This document shows positions 7,593-16,037 of a DNA stretch of 37,125 nt, piece by piece. Under the pieces are notes generated by a model, which worked only from the letters and a program-made list of their open reading frames with translations, had not been told where the DNA came from and searched no databases. Made by a program: the position numbers and the translations under genes. The stretch covers positions 1-37,125 of the forward strand of contig JADGNY010000067.1 in the NCBI GenBank assembly GCA_017883235.1. The letters are read 5' to 3'. Origin of the DNA: Thermoanaerobaculia bacterium (GTDB lineage: Bacteria > Acidobacteriota > Thermoanaerobaculia > Gp7-AA8). Position 1 is the stretch's first letter. Each line of letters starts with the position of its first letter.

Positions 7593-8675
7593 ATGAAGTT
7601 CACCGACAAGCTGCAGTACCTGCGTTACCTCGTCGACAAACGGGGGATGAAGCCCGTCTACATGATTCTCGGGCTGACGTACGACTGCAACTCGTTCTGC
7701 CGCACCTGTTTCAACTGGGAGCAGCTCCGGAAGAACAAGGAGCACGAGCTTTCGTTCGAGGAGCTGCAGAAGACATTCTCGTCGCTCGGCGATCTCCTCT
7801 TCGTGGTGATGAGCGGCGGCGAGCCGTTCCTGCGCCGCGACCTGCCGGACGTCTGCGCCATGCTGTCGTCGCAGAATCACGTCAAGCAGATCACCATCCC
7901 CACCGGCGCCATCGCCAGCGAGCTGACGGCGAGATCGACGGAGACGGCCCTCCAGCGCTGTCCCGACACGCAGATCGTCGTCAATCTGTCGATCGATCAC
8001 GTCGGCGAGAAACACGACTGGATCCGCGGCGTGCCGGGCAACTACGAGCGGGCCAGGAAGACGTACGCCGCGCTGATGCCGCTACGCGAGAAGTACGGCA
8101 ACCTGACCGTCAACGTGCATACCTGCCTGTGCAGCTACAACGCCGATGATCTCGATGAATTGTTCACCGCCGTCCGGCGCGATTTCCCGGATGTCTCCTT
8201 CCACTCGTTCGAGATGTTGCGCGGCGATCAGCCCGACAAGAACATCCAGCCGATCTCGACGGAGAAGTACCGCCAGTTGCTGCCGAAGCTCGAGGCCTAC
8301 TGGAACACCTATTCGCACTACGACAGCTTCCTGAAATTCGTGAAGATCTACACGCGCCGGCTGGAGCTGGAGATCCTCGAGCAGGAGACGCAGGTCAAGC
8401 CGTGTCACGCCGGCCGGATCTCGGGCGTGCTCGACGCGCGCGGCGAAGTGAAGATGTGCGAGCTTCGCGACGCCGTCGGCAACGTACGCGATACCGGCTA
8501 CGACTTCGGCAAGCTCTGGTTCTCGCCGGCCGCCGACGCCCAGCGCGCATCGATCAAGGCCAAGGAGTGCCACTGCACCCACTCCTGCTTCATGTCGTCG
8601 TCGCTGGTGTTCGACGTGCGGACGTGGGGCGCGTACTTTGCCTCGACGGTGGTGAATTTTCTGAGCGCGGCTTAG
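7593..8675 (+). CDS. Radical SAM protein with SPASM-like C-terminus
   Basis: The 360-residue protein carries the CxxxCxxC [4Fe-4S] motif at Cys32, Cys36 and Cys39 (TYDCNSFCRTCF) and the SAM-binding SGGEPFLR at 74-81. The C-terminal part has further cysteines (KPCHAG, VKMCEL and CHCTHSCF) as in SPASM/twitch domains that hold auxiliary Fe-S clusters. Such enzymes modify peptides, sugars or lipids; the glycosyltransferase neighbours suggest a sugar or lipid substrate, which is inference. It is convergent with hicB and overlaps its end by 4 bp. Confidence 0.9.
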   Translation: MKFTDKLQYLRYLVDKRGMKPVYMILGLTYDCNSFCRTCFNWEQLRKNKEHELSFEELQKTFSSLGDLLFVVMSGGEPFLRRDLPDVCAMLSSQNHVKQITIPTGAIASELTARSTETALQRCPDTQIVVNLSIDHVGEKHDWIRGVPGNYERARKTYAALMPLREKYGNLTVNVHTCLCSYNADDLDELFTAVRRDFPDVSFHSFEMLRGDQPDKNIQPISTEKYRQLLPKLEAYWNTYSHYDSFLKFVKIYTRRLELEILEQETQVKPCHAGRISGVLDARGEVKMCELRDAVGNVRDTGYDFGKLWFSPAADAQRASIKAKECHCTHSCFMSSSLVFDVRTWGAYFASTVVNFLSAA

Positions 8676-8887
8676 GCGTAGACCAGCCTGCGGCCTTTGG
8701 GCTGAGGAACGGTACGGCCATCTTCTTCGGCTGTCTCGATCCATAGCGAGATCGCCTCATTCGCATTGCGCAGGGCATCTTCGTGCGTGGAGCCGTGCGC
8801 CATACAACCGGGAAGCTCCGGTATGTCAGCGATGAAGGCGCGATCCTCGGCGCTCCAGAAGATGATGACCTCGTATCGATGATCCAT
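8672..8887 (-). CDS. hicB: HicB-family antitoxin
   Basis: The 71-residue protein has the HicB/UPF0150 partial RNase-H-like fold: YEVIIFWSAEDRAFIADIPELPGC (N-terminal strands, then the ELPGC turn), GSTHEDALRNANEAISLWIE (helix) and the terminal PxP region (VPQPKGRRLVYA). It should bind and neutralise HicA and may autoregulate the operon. There is no added C-terminal DNA-binding domain, so it is the short form. It starts 1 bp after the hicA stop, giving the canonical toxin-first order and translational coupling. Confidence 0.92.
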   Translation of the reverse strand: MDHRYEVIIFWSAEDRAFIADIPELPGCMAHGSTHEDALRNANEAISLWIETAEEDGRTVPQPKGRRLVYA

Positions 8888-8888
8888 G

Positions 8889-9143
8889 TCAGGGCCCTTC
8901 GAGATGGTATTTCAAGATGACCGTGCGAACCTGTTTTACCTGGTACGGCTTTGCGTGCGCGCCATCCTTCTGAAGATTGATCATCTCTTCGATGCCGGCG
9001 CGTTTGAAGATGTGATGGCTACTTCCTCGGGTCCGTTCCTCGAACCCGAGATGCAAAAGCAGTTGGCGCAGATCATCGAACCTGATGTTTGCGTCTGCTG
9101 CGCCGCGCAGCACCTGCTCGAGCGTCTTCTCTGCCCGCGACAC
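8889..9143 (-). CDS. hicA: HicA-family mRNA interferase toxin
   Basis: The 84-residue protein has the HicA double-stranded-RNA-binding-like fold. The motif GSSHHIF (40-46) supplies the catalytic histidine, and KPYQVKQVRTVILKYHL forms the C-terminal helix. It cleaves mRNA independently of ribosomes when not bound by HicB. The start GTG 9143 is the first in the frame; it lies 17 bp from the divergent glycosyltransferase start at 9161, so promoters overlap. The module sits inside an envelope-sugar cluster with no other mobile marker. Confidence 0.92.
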   Translation of the reverse strand: MSRAEKTLEQVLRGAADANIRFDDLRQLLLHLGFEERTRGSSHHIFKRAGIEEMINLQKDGAHAKPYQVKQVRTVILKYHLEGP

Positions 9144-9160
9144 GTTTTCAGCACGTTACC

Positions 9161-10264
9161 ATGCCGCCCGTGAAGGTCGCCATCGTCGGTCCCGTCTTTC
9201 CCTTCCGCGCCGGAATCGCCTACTGCACGACGCGGCTGGCGGAAGAGATGCGGAAGAGTCACGACGTCGACGTCATCTCCTTCTCCCGGCAGTTTCCAAA
9301 GCGCTTCTATCCCGGCGGGGATGACGTCGATCCGACGCTGCCACGCGTGGATGCCGCGTTCATCATCGACGTGATGAACCCGCTGACCTGGCTGCGGGCG
9401 GGTTGGCGGCTGCGGCGGTATGAGGCGGTGATCTTCGTCTGGTGGGTGTGGCTCTTTGCGCCGGCGTACCTGACGATGATCGCCCTGCTGCGTCGGAAAA
9501 CGGGTGTCATCCTGCAGTGCCACAACGTCGGCGACAAGGAGCCCGCGGCGTGGAAACGCTGGCTGACCGATCGCGTGCTCCGGCGTGCCAACGCGCTGGT
9601 GACGCATGCGCGCACGGAGGCGGACGAGGCATGGAAACGTTCGCGCGGGCGGCGCGTGGTCAGGACGTTCCTGCCGGTCCACGAGCTCGGCGGCGCCATT
9701 CCCCCGCGCGCCATTGCCCGCGCCACCCTCGGCATCGACGACGCCGCCAACGTCGCGCTCTTCTTCGGGCACGTCCGCCCGTTCAAGGGACTCGACATCG
9801 CCTTACGCGCCTGGCCGGAGCTGACGGGCGATGTGCTGCTCGTCGTAGCGGGGGAGGCGTGGTGGGAGCGGGAGAGCGAGTATCGCGTACTGGCAAAATC
9901 GCTGACGAATGTCCGTTTCGATTTCCGATTCATCCCCGACTCCGAGATCGCTACGTACTTTGCGGCGGCCGACGTCGTTCTCGCGCCGTACCGCATCGAG
10001 GCGCAGAGCGGCGTGGCGCTCACCGCGTTTCACTTCGCGCGGCCGGTCATCGCCACCACCGTCGGCGGGCTTCCGGAAATCATCGACGGCAACAACGGCA
10101 TCCTCATCCCGCCGGAAGACCCGGCGGCGCTGGCACGCGCGGTCGATGATTTCTTCACCACGCGCGACCGGGCGGCGATGGAGCGCGCGGCCGCGGCCTC
10201 CGCGCGCCGCTACTCCTGGCCGGAATACGCTGCTGTGTTCGCGGCCTTAGTGGACGGGAGATGA
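9161..10264 (+). CDS. Family 1 (GT4-like) glycosyltransferase
   Basis: A 367-residue GT-B transferase. The N-terminal Rossmann half begins VKVAIVGPVFPFRAG and the C-terminal half contains ALFFGHVRPFKGLDIA (donor-binding start) and APYRIEAQSGVALTAFHFARPVIATTVGGLPEII, the region holding the retaining-GT acceptor/donor Glu. No signal peptide; VWWVWLFAPAYLTMIALL may be a membrane-associating patch. ATG 9161 is preferred, GTG 9170 is possible. It overlaps the next gene by 4 bp (ATGA at 10261), indicating translational coupling. Probably builds the glycan handled by the surrounding enzymes. Confidence 0.9.
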   Translation: MPPVKVAIVGPVFPFRAGIAYCTTRLAEEMRKSHDVDVISFSRQFPKRFYPGGDDVDPTLPRVDAAFIIDVMNPLTWLRAGWRLRRYEAVIFVWWVWLFAPAYLTMIALLRRKTGVILQCHNVGDKEPAAWKRWLTDRVLRRANALVTHARTEADEAWKRSRGRRVVRTFLPVHELGGAIPPRAIARATLGIDDAANVALFFGHVRPFKGLDIALRAWPELTGDVLLVVAGEAWWERESEYRVLAKSLTNVRFDFRFIPDSEIATYFAAADVVLAPYRIEAQSGVALTAFHFARPVIATTVGGLPEIIDGNNGILIPPEDPAALARAVDDFFTTRDRAAMERAAAASARRYSWPEYAAVFAALVDGR

Positions 10265-11190
10265 AACTCAACCCTCGCCGCATCAAAGTCGGCCTCGAGC
10301 TGACGTCGAAGTGCAATCTTCGCTGCGGCATGTGCCCGCTGCCGGTCTTGCGCCGTCCGTATGAGGACATGGTGTGGCCGATGGTGGAGAAAGCTGAGCG
10401 CGAGATCCACGGCGCCGGGCTGAAGCTCAAGTGGCTGCACGAGATGGGGGAGCCGCTGCTCTACGCCCGCATCGACGACGCCATCCGCCTCTTCCCCGAG
10501 GCCAGCCTGTCGACGAACGGGTTGGTGCTGACGGAGGAGATCGGCGCGAAACTGCTGGCATCGCCGCTGAAGCGGATCCGCATCTGCGTCGACTCGGTCA
10601 ACCCCGAGGTCTATCCGCAACTTCGCACGGGAGGCGACTTCGACAAGCTGGTCGTGCTCACCGGCGCGTTCCTGAAACAGGCAAAAGGCCATCCGATCCG
10701 GATCGAGATTCAGAAGATGCGGTCGAGGCTCACCCTCGAGGAGACGGTCGACGACTTCCGAGCCCTGTTCGATCTGAAGAAATACCGCAATGCCCGCGTC
10801 ATCGAGAAGACCTGCGAGGCGCTCGACGTGAATGAAGAGACCGATCTGCACGGGAAGTTCTACGGCTGCGTGCAGGGGGCATTCTTCACCTGGGTGGTGA
10901 TCTTCGCCGACGGCCGGGTCACGCACTGCTGTTACGACGCGCACGGCGATCAGGTCCTCGGCGATCTGAAGACGCAGTCGCTAAACGAGATCCTCGACTC
11001 GCCCCGCTTCGCAGCTATGCAGGACGATTTCGCGCGGCGCGACTTCACCAACCTCCCGCGCTGCGCGGAGTGCTTCAAGCACGGCGGCGAGTCGCACACG
11101 TTCAATGACGTCCTCACGCGGGTGCAGAATCTGCCGGGCGTGGCCAAGGACGTCGTGCGCAAGGTGATCGACGTGCGGTACCGGACGTGA
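10261..11190 (+). CDS. Radical SAM/SPASM protein
   Basis: The 309-residue protein has CxxxCxxC at Cys18, Cys22 and Cys25 (SKCNLRCGMC) and EMGEPLL as the SAM-binding loop. The C-terminal SPASM-type segment runs from the cysteine in FYGCVQ through THCCYDAHGDQVLGDL to CAECF, fitting auxiliary cluster binding. Substrate unknown. It is translationally coupled to the upstream glycosyltransferase and to the downstream membrane protein, so the three genes form one operon; a modification of a glycosylated lipid or sugar intermediate is a reasonable inference, not shown by sequence. Confidence 0.9.
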   Translation: MKLNPRRIKVGLELTSKCNLRCGMCPLPVLRRPYEDMVWPMVEKAEREIHGAGLKLKWLHEMGEPLLYARIDDAIRLFPEASLSTNGLVLTEEIGAKLLASPLKRIRICVDSVNPEVYPQLRTGGDFDKLVVLTGAFLKQAKGHPIRIEIQKMRSRLTLEETVDDFRALFDLKKYRNARVIEKTCEALDVNEETDLHGKFYGCVQGAFFTWVVIFADGRVTHCCYDAHGDQVLGDLKTQSLNEILDSPRFAAMQDDFARRDFTNLPRCAECFKHGGESHTFNDVLTRVQNLPGVAKDVVRKVIDVRYRT

Positions 11191-11450
11191 TCCATCTTCT
11201 CAACGTCGTTTTCGGTTTGATCCCGACGCTGATCCTCGGCGCGAGCATCGCTGCCGGCGTCGATGACGATCGTAGCCACCGCCGGATGTTCCTTTTCGTC
11301 TACGGCCTCTGGTCGATCACGCTGGCGATGTGGAACTGGATGAGATCGGCGCCGATGGCCTGGATTGCGCTCTGGGTTGTGGCCGGGTTAGGCAGCCTGG
11401 CCGTCTGTGTGTACAACCGGCGCGCCGGTACCTTCACGGAGGAACCATGA
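11187..11450 (+). CDS. Small membrane protein
   Basis: An 87-residue protein with about three hydrophobic segments (LLNVVFGLIPTLILGASIAAG, MFLFVYGLWSITLAMWNW and MAWIALWVVAGLGSLAVCVY). The GTG start at 11187 overlaps the stop of the radical SAM gene (GTGA), so it belongs to that operon. Family not recognised. It may anchor or partner the enzymes encoded upstream. No conserved catalytic residues are obvious. Confidence 0.7.
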   Translation: MIHLLNVVFGLIPTLILGASIAAGVDDDRSHRRMFLFVYGLWSITLAMWNWMRSAPMAWIALWVVAGLGSLAVCVYNRRAGTFTEEP

Positions 11451-11458
11451 ATCGCATC

Positions 11459-11500
11459 GCCTCCGCGTCTCCGCGCCTCCGCGTCTCCGCGCCTCCGCGT
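11459..11500 (+). repeat. 16-bp tandem repeat
   Basis: GCCTCCGCGTCTCCGC occurs at 11459-11474 and 11475-11490 with a partial third copy to 11500. A related sequence in reverse complement lies at about 20460-20485. It fills most of the gap before lspA. A 31-codon frame from ATG 11447 runs through it and is not called. Confidence 0.85.
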
Positions 11501-11538
11501 GAGCTGAGGTCGTTCCCCGTGCTACCCTCCCGCGCCGC

Positions 11539-12036
11539 ATGAGCGTTCGCCGCCGGGTCGTACTCGCCGTCATCATCGTCCTCACGATCGCCATCGATCA
11601 GGGGACGAAGGCGATGGCGCGGGCGTCGCTGAAGAACGCCTTCCCTCGGCACTACGCCGGTGTTCTCACGCTGCTATACACCGAGAACCCCGGCGCGTTT
11701 CTTTCGATCGGCTCCAATCTGCCCGCGAACGTGCGGCATGTGGTCTTCGATGGACTGGTCTCGATCGGTCTGCTCGCCGCGGCCTTCGTCCTTTTCACCG
11801 GGCGGATGCAGCCGGGGCCGGATGACGTAGCCATCGCCTTCATCATCGGCGGCGGCGTGGGCAATCTGGTCGATCGCTTCCGCCTCGGCGGCCGCGTCAC
11901 CGACTTCATCTATCTCGAAGCCGGGCCGCTTCACACGGGAGTCTTCAACATCGCCGATATGGCCATCACCGGCGGCGTGTTGTGGCTCGCGCTTACGTGG
12001 GCGGTCGCTTCGCTGCGCAGGAAGACGGAGTCATGA
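11539..12036 (+). CDS. lspA: Lipoprotein signal peptidase (prolipoprotein signal peptidase II)
   Basis: An inner-membrane aspartyl protease that removes signal peptides from diacylglyceryl-modified prolipoproteins. The 165-residue protein carries the family blocks: IDQGTK (19-24), TENPGAFLS (48-56), [12 protein letters not shown] with catalytic Asp112, VTDFI (120-124) and FNIADMAI with catalytic Asp140. Four membrane segments are expected. Its substrates probably include the lipoprotein-like proteins encoded at 7215, 16034 and 27459. It overlaps coaA by 4 bp (ATGA at 12033). Confidence 0.97.
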   Translation: MSVRRRVVLAVIIVLTIAIDQGTKAMARASLKNAFPRHYAGVLTLLYTENPGAFLSIGSNLPANVRHVVFDGLVSIGLLAAAFVLFTGRMQPGPDDVAIAFIIGGGVGNLVDRFRLGGRVTDFIYLEAGPLHTGVFNIADMAITGGVLWLALTWAVASLRRKTES

Positions 12037-12956
12037 GCGAAGCCTCCCCCTACCTGACCTTCGACCGCGCGGCGTGGGCCTCCCATCGCGGCGAAGCGGC
12101 GATGACGCTGACGCCGGACGACGTGGCCGAGCTGAGCGGAATCAACGAGGCGCTGTCGATGACGGAGGTCGAGGAGGTCTATCTTCCGCTCTCGCGCCTG
12201 CTGAACCTGCACGTCGCCGCCGTCGGGCAGCTCCATCGCGTTTCCAGCGGGTTCCTCGGGACGTCGGCGCCGAAGGTGCCGTACGTCATCGCCATCGGCG
12301 GGAGCGTGTCGGCCGGCAAGAGCACGACCGCGCGCGTTCTCCGTACGCTGCTGGCGCGCGGCCCCGGTCGTCCCCGCGTCGATCTCGTGACGACGGACGG
12401 CTTCCTCTTTCCGAATGCCGTGCTGGAAGAGCGCGGCCTCATGCAGAGGAAAGGCTTCCCCGAGAGCTATGACCGCCCGCGCCTGGTCCAATTCGTTTCG
12501 GACCTGAAGTCGGGCCTCTCCCCCCTTTCCGTGCCGCTCTACTCGCACTTGGTCTACGACATCATCGATGACCAGCATCAGGTCGTCGACCGGCCGGACA
12601 TCGTCATCCTGGAGGGCCTGAACGTTCTGCAGAGCGGCTCGGTGCACTCGGTCTTCGTGTCCGATTTCGTCGATTTCTCGATCTATGTCGATGCCTCCGA
12701 GGCCGATCTGGAGGCGTGGTTCCTCGACCGTTTCCGCAAGCTCCGCGAAACCGCCTTCCGCGATCCGGCGTCGTTCTTTCACACCTTCACGAAAATCCCG
12801 GAAGAGGAAGCGATGGCGACGGCGGCCTCGGTATGGGAGCGGATCAACCTGGCCAACCTGCGCGAGAACATCCTCCCGACCCGCGAACGCGCGCGCCTGA
12901 TCCTCGGCAAGGGAGCGAGCCATGTGGTGGAGCGGGTGATGTTGCGGAGGTTGTGA
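12033..12956 (+). CDS. coaA: Type I pantothenate kinase
   Basis: Phosphorylates pantothenate, the first step of coenzyme A synthesis. The 307-residue protein shows the type I start ([13 protein letters not shown]), the P-loop GGSVSAGKS at 89-97, [10 protein letters not shown], the GFPESYD element and [10 protein letters not shown]. Length agrees with bacterial CoaA (about 310-316). ATG 12033 overlaps the lspA stop, and the longer upstream frame is lspA shadow. It ends 2 bp from the end of the convergent nitrilase gene. Confidence 0.97.
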   Translation: MSEASPYLTFDRAAWASHRGEAAMTLTPDDVAELSGINEALSMTEVEEVYLPLSRLLNLHVAAVGQLHRVSSGFLGTSAPKVPYVIAIGGSVSAGKSTTARVLRTLLARGPGRPRVDLVTTDGFLFPNAVLEERGLMQRKGFPESYDRPRLVQFVSDLKSGLSPLSVPLYSHLVYDIIDDQHQVVDRPDIVILEGLNVLQSGSVHSVFVSDFVDFSIYVDASEADLEAWFLDRFRKLRETAFRDPASFFHTFTKIPEEEAMATAASVWERINLANLRENILPTRERARLILGKGASHVVERVMLRRL

Positions 12957-12958
12957 GC

Positions 12959-13888
12959 TCAGTTGCCGTCGATGAGACGATGCTGGCCGCGGTCGATGTG
13001 CAGGGCGAAGATGTCCGGCCGGGCGTAGTGGCCGGCGGTATCGAGGTCCCAGTTCGCGCCGCTGGCGGCATCGAGGTCGGCCTCGGCATAGAGGATCTCC
13101 TCGCGTCCTTCTATCGGACCAGCCACGATCGCGCCGGTGGGATCGACGATGGCGCTGCCGCCCGGGTTCACCCATTCGCGTGACGAGGGATAGAGCTTCG
13201 CAAACTCGAGCTCGGGCGGGAGCTGATCGAAGCGGAGGGCCATCGAACAGCCGACCACGAAGACGCGGCCTTCACGGGCGATGTGCCGGAGCGTGGCCAG
13301 CCAGCCATCGCCGTGGTCCCAGGTCGGGGCCAGATAGATTCGGATGCCGCCCGCGTAGAGCGCGTAACGCGCCAGCGGCATGTAATTCTCCCAGCAGATC
13401 AGCCCTCCGATGCGGCCGGCCGAGGTGTCGTGAACGCGCAGGCCGCTGGCATCGCCTTGCGCCCAGACCAGCCGTTCCCCGCCCGTCGGCACGAGCTTGC
13501 GATGGCGCCCGATCACCTCGCCATGCTCGTCGATGTACAGCAGCGTGTTGTACATCGTCGTGCCGCTGGCCTCGTCATTTCGCTCGGTGACGCCGATGGC
13601 GACGATCGTCCCGGCGTCCCGCGCTGCTTCGCCGAGCCGGCGCGTGGTATCGCTGGGGATGGTGACGGAATTGGCGAGGAGCCTGGCGTATAGATCGCGG
13701 AGGATCGCCCCCCGTCCGGCCGGCACGACCCAGACCCAATCGGGATAGCCGGGAACGAAGCTCTCCGGAAAGACGACCAGCTTCGCCCCCGCTCTGCCCG
13801 CCTCGGCGATCCGCTCGCAGGCGCGCTCGATGGTCGCGTCGCGGTCGAGGAACGCCGGGGCCGCCTGCACCGCCGCGATCTTGATCAC
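12959..13888 (-). CDS. Nitrilase (carbon-nitrogen hydrolase)
   Basis: The 309-residue protein has the complete Glu-Lys-Cys triad: Glu42 (VVFPESFVPGYP), Lys131 (HRKLVPTGGE) and Cys165 (GLICWENYMPLARYALY). CWENYMPLAR is characteristic of true nitrilases that convert nitriles to carboxylates, rather than amidases. Ser and Asn positions around NPGGSAIVDPTG also fit. GTG 13888 is chosen because it begins the first beta strand (IKIAAVQAAP) and has TATGAT 6 nt upstream; the frame extending to 14341 is translated tandem repeat. Cytoplasmic; the natural substrate is unknown. Confidence 0.93.
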   Translation of the reverse strand: MIKIAAVQAAPAFLDRDATIERACERIAEAGRAGAKLVVFPESFVPGYPDWVWVVPAGRGAILRDLYARLLANSVTIPSDTTRRLGEAARDAGTIVAIGVTERNDEASGTTMYNTLLYIDEHGEVIGRHRKLVPTGGERLVWAQGDASGLRVHDTSAGRIGGLICWENYMPLARYALYAGGIRIYLAPTWDHGDGWLATLRHIAREGRVFVVGCSMALRFDQLPPELEFAKLYPSSREWVNPGGSAIVDPTGAIVAGPIEGREEILYAEADLDAASGANWDLDTAGHYARPDIFALHIDRGQHRLIDGN

Positions 13889-13894
13889 GAGAGG

Positions 13895-13900
13895 ATCATA
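13895..13900 (-). promoter_or_regulatory. Putative -10 box of the nitrilase gene
   Basis: TATGAT on the minus strand, 6 nt before GTG 13888, no Shine-Dalgarno; implies a leaderless mRNA. Confidence 0.5.
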
Positions 13901-13919
13901 CGATGACGGCCGCGAAGGT

Positions 13920-14420
13920 GGTGCGACGGAGAGCGGGCGTCTCGCCTGCTCCCGCCGTGGCGTCTCGCCCGGCGGTGGGTCCGCGAAACGGCAGGGTTGA
14001 ACCTGAAAACGCGGGAGGGAGACGTCGCCGCCTTTGCGCAACGGTTTCGTGTGCCTTCGTCCCCACCCCCAGGCGAGACCCGTCGGAGAGCGGGCGTCCC
14101 GCCTGCTCCCGCCGTGGCGTCTCGCCCGGCGGTGGGTCTCGCCAAACTGCAGGGTTGAAACTGAAAACGCGGGTGGAGACATTGCCGTCTTTGCGCGACG
14201 GTTTCGTGTGCCTTCGTCCCCACCGCCGGGCGAGACGCCACGCCGGGAGCAGGCGAGACGCCCGCTCTCCGGCGGTGGGTCTCGCCAAACACCAGGATTG
14301 AACCTGAAAACGCAGGTGGAGACCTCGCCGTCTTTGCTCAACAGTTACGTTCGCCTTCGTCCCCACCGCCGGGCGAGACGCCCGTCGGGAGCAGGCGCGG
14401 ACGCCCGCTCTCCGTCCGTC
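13920..14420. repeat. Large tandem repeat, about 150-bp unit, three copies plus remnants
   Basis: Marker CTGAAAACGC recurs at 14003, 14161 and 14304, and TTCGTCCCCACC follows each copy. Unit lengths are therefore about 158 and 143 bp. Each unit contains GGCGTCTCGCCCGGCGG-type hairpins and a short CCGTC/GACGG stem. The outer hairpin parts flip orientation in the third copy. It occupies the divergent gap between the nitrilase and amidohydrolase genes and holds no credible gene, although long open frames run through it. Confidence 0.85.
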
Positions 14421-14429
14421 CGGTCCGGG

Positions 14430-14435
14430 TAGAAT
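14430..14435 (+). promoter_or_regulatory. Putative -10 box of the amidohydrolase gene
   Basis: TAGAAT, 6 nt before ATG 14442, with no Shine-Dalgarno; implies a leaderless mRNA. Confidence 0.5.
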
Positions 14436-14441
14436 CGCCCG

Positions 14442-16037
14442 ATGCGCAAGCTGTTGATCATCCTTCTCTTCGCCGCTGCTACCGCCGCGTTCGCCGCGCC
14501 TCCGGCCTTTGCTCCTGACCGCAAGCCGGGCGAAGGGGAGGGGCCGTGGACGCGCGTCATCATCCGCGGGGTGACGCTCGTCGACGGTACCGGCGCGCCG
14601 CCGATCGGGCCGGTCGACATCGTCATCGAAGGGAATCGCATCCGCGAGGTGCGCAGCGTCGGCTTCCCGAAGGTCCCCATCAAGCCGGAATCGCGGCCGA
14701 AGGATGCGGTGAAGGAGATCGACGGCACCGGCCTCTGGGTGCTGCCGGGGTTCGTCGACATGCACGGACACTCCGGCGGCGAGGAGCAGGGGACGACGGC
14801 GGAGTACGTCTTCAAGCTCTGGATGGCGAACGGGATCACCAGCGTTCGCGAACCGGGCTGCGGCAACGGCGTCGACTGGTGTCTCCACGAGCGCGAGCGC
14901 AGCGCGCGCAACGAGATCGTGGCCCCGCGGTTGTTTCCGTACGTCTTCACCAGCCGGCGTTCGTGGGACGGCGGACCGATCGACAGCCCCGAGCAGGCGC
15001 GCAAGTTCGTGCAGTTCGTGTCGAAGAAGGGAGCGGACGGAATCAAGATCCTCAGCTCCGGCGATCCGGTCTTCGATCCCGAGATCCTCTCCGCCCTGAT
15101 CGACGAGGCCAACAAGCTTCACCTCGGCAGCACGACGCATCTGGCGCAGATGGGCGTGGCGCGATCGAACATCGTCGATGCCGCCCGCATGGGGCTGCGC
15201 GGCATGGAGCACTGGTACGGCCTGCCGGAGTCGCTTTTCACCGACCGGACCATTCAGGACTATCCGACGGACTACAACTACAACGACGAAAGCCACCGCT
15301 TCGGCCAAGCCGGCCGGCTGTGGAAGCAGGCCGCGCCCCCGGGGAGCGAGAAGTGGAACGCCGTCATCGACGAGCTGGTGGCGAAGAAGTTCAACATCGA
15401 TCCGACGCTGACGATCTACGAGGCCAGCCGCGACCTGTCGCGGGCCATGCGCGCCGAGTGGCACGACCGCTATACCCTGCCGTCGCTGTGGCGCTGGTAC
15501 CAGCCGAGCCGCACGGCGCACGGCGCTTACTGGTTCAACTGGACCACCGCCGACGAGATCGAGTGGAAGAACAACTACCGCATCTGGATGCAGTTTCTCA
15601 ACGATTACAAGAACCGCGGCGGGCGCGTCACCACCGGCTCCGACTCCGGCTTCATCTTCAAGCTCTACGGATTCGACTACATCCGCGAGCTGGAGCTGCT
15701 GCAGGAGGCGGGCTTCCATCCGCTGGAGGTGATCCGGTCGGCGACGATGTGGGGCGCCGAGGCCATCAACGCGCCGCGCGGGACCAAGGTGGAGTTTGGG
15801 ATCGTCCGGCCGGGCATGCTGGCCGATCTCGTCATGGTCGATCAGAATCCGATCGAGAATCTCAAAGTGCTGTACGGGACCGGCTGGATGCGCGTGAACG
15901 ACACCACCGGCGCCGTCGAGCGCGTCGGCGGGATCAAGTACGTGATGAAGGACGGGATCCTGTACGACGCCAGGAAGCTGCTGCACGACGTCGAAGTGAT
16001 GGTGCAGCAGGCAAAGGCAAGGGAGGCGAAGAAGTGA
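14442..16037 (+). CDS. Secreted amidohydrolase-family protein
   Basis: The 531-residue protein has a signal peptide (MRKLLIILLFAAATAAFAAPP), a composite beta-sandwich start (VTLVDGTGAPPIGPVDIVIEGNRI), the metal-binding LPGFVDMHGHSGG with HxH at 108/110, later histidines (STTHLAQMG and GMEHWYG) and TTGSDSGF, which supplies the metal Asp. This fits imidazolonepropionase/prolidase-like amidohydrolases that act in the periplasm or outside; the substrate cannot be read. Family proteins of this exported type hydrolyse peptides, N-acyl amino acids or cyclic amides. Coupled by a 4-bp overlap (GTGA, 16034) to a lipoprotein gene. Confidence 0.9.
   Translation: MRKLLIILLFAAATAAFAAPPAFAPDRKPGEGEGPWTRVIIRGVTLVDGTGAPPIGPVDIVIEGNRIREVRSVGFPKVPIKPESRPKDAVKEIDGTGLWVLPGFVDMHGHSGGEEQGTTAEYVFKLWMANGITSVREPGCGNGVDWCLHERERSARNEIVAPRLFPYVFTSRRSWDGGPIDSPEQARKFVQFVSKKGADGIKILSSGDPVFDPEILSALIDEANKLHLGSTTHLAQMGVARSNIVDAARMGLRGMEHWYGLPESLFTDRTIQDYPTDYNYNDESHRFGQAGRLWKQAAPPGSEKWNAVIDELVAKKFNIDPTLTIYEASRDLSRAMRAEWHDRYTLPSLWRWYQPSRTAHGAYWFNWTTADEIEWKNNYRIWMQFLNDYKNRGGRVTTGSDSGFIFKLYGFDYIRELELLQEAGFHPLEVIRSATMWGAEAINAPRGTKVEFGIVRPGMLADLVMVDQNPIENLKVLYGTGWMRVNDTTGAVERVGGIKYVMKDGILYDARKLLHDVEVMVQQAKAREAKK

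Noticed and set aside
11447-11542. 31-codon peptide after the small membrane protein
   Set aside because: Made almost entirely of the 16-bp tandem repeat.
11931-13175. 414-codon minus-strand frame over coaA
   Set aside because: Shadow of coaA, which has clear family motifs on the plus strand.
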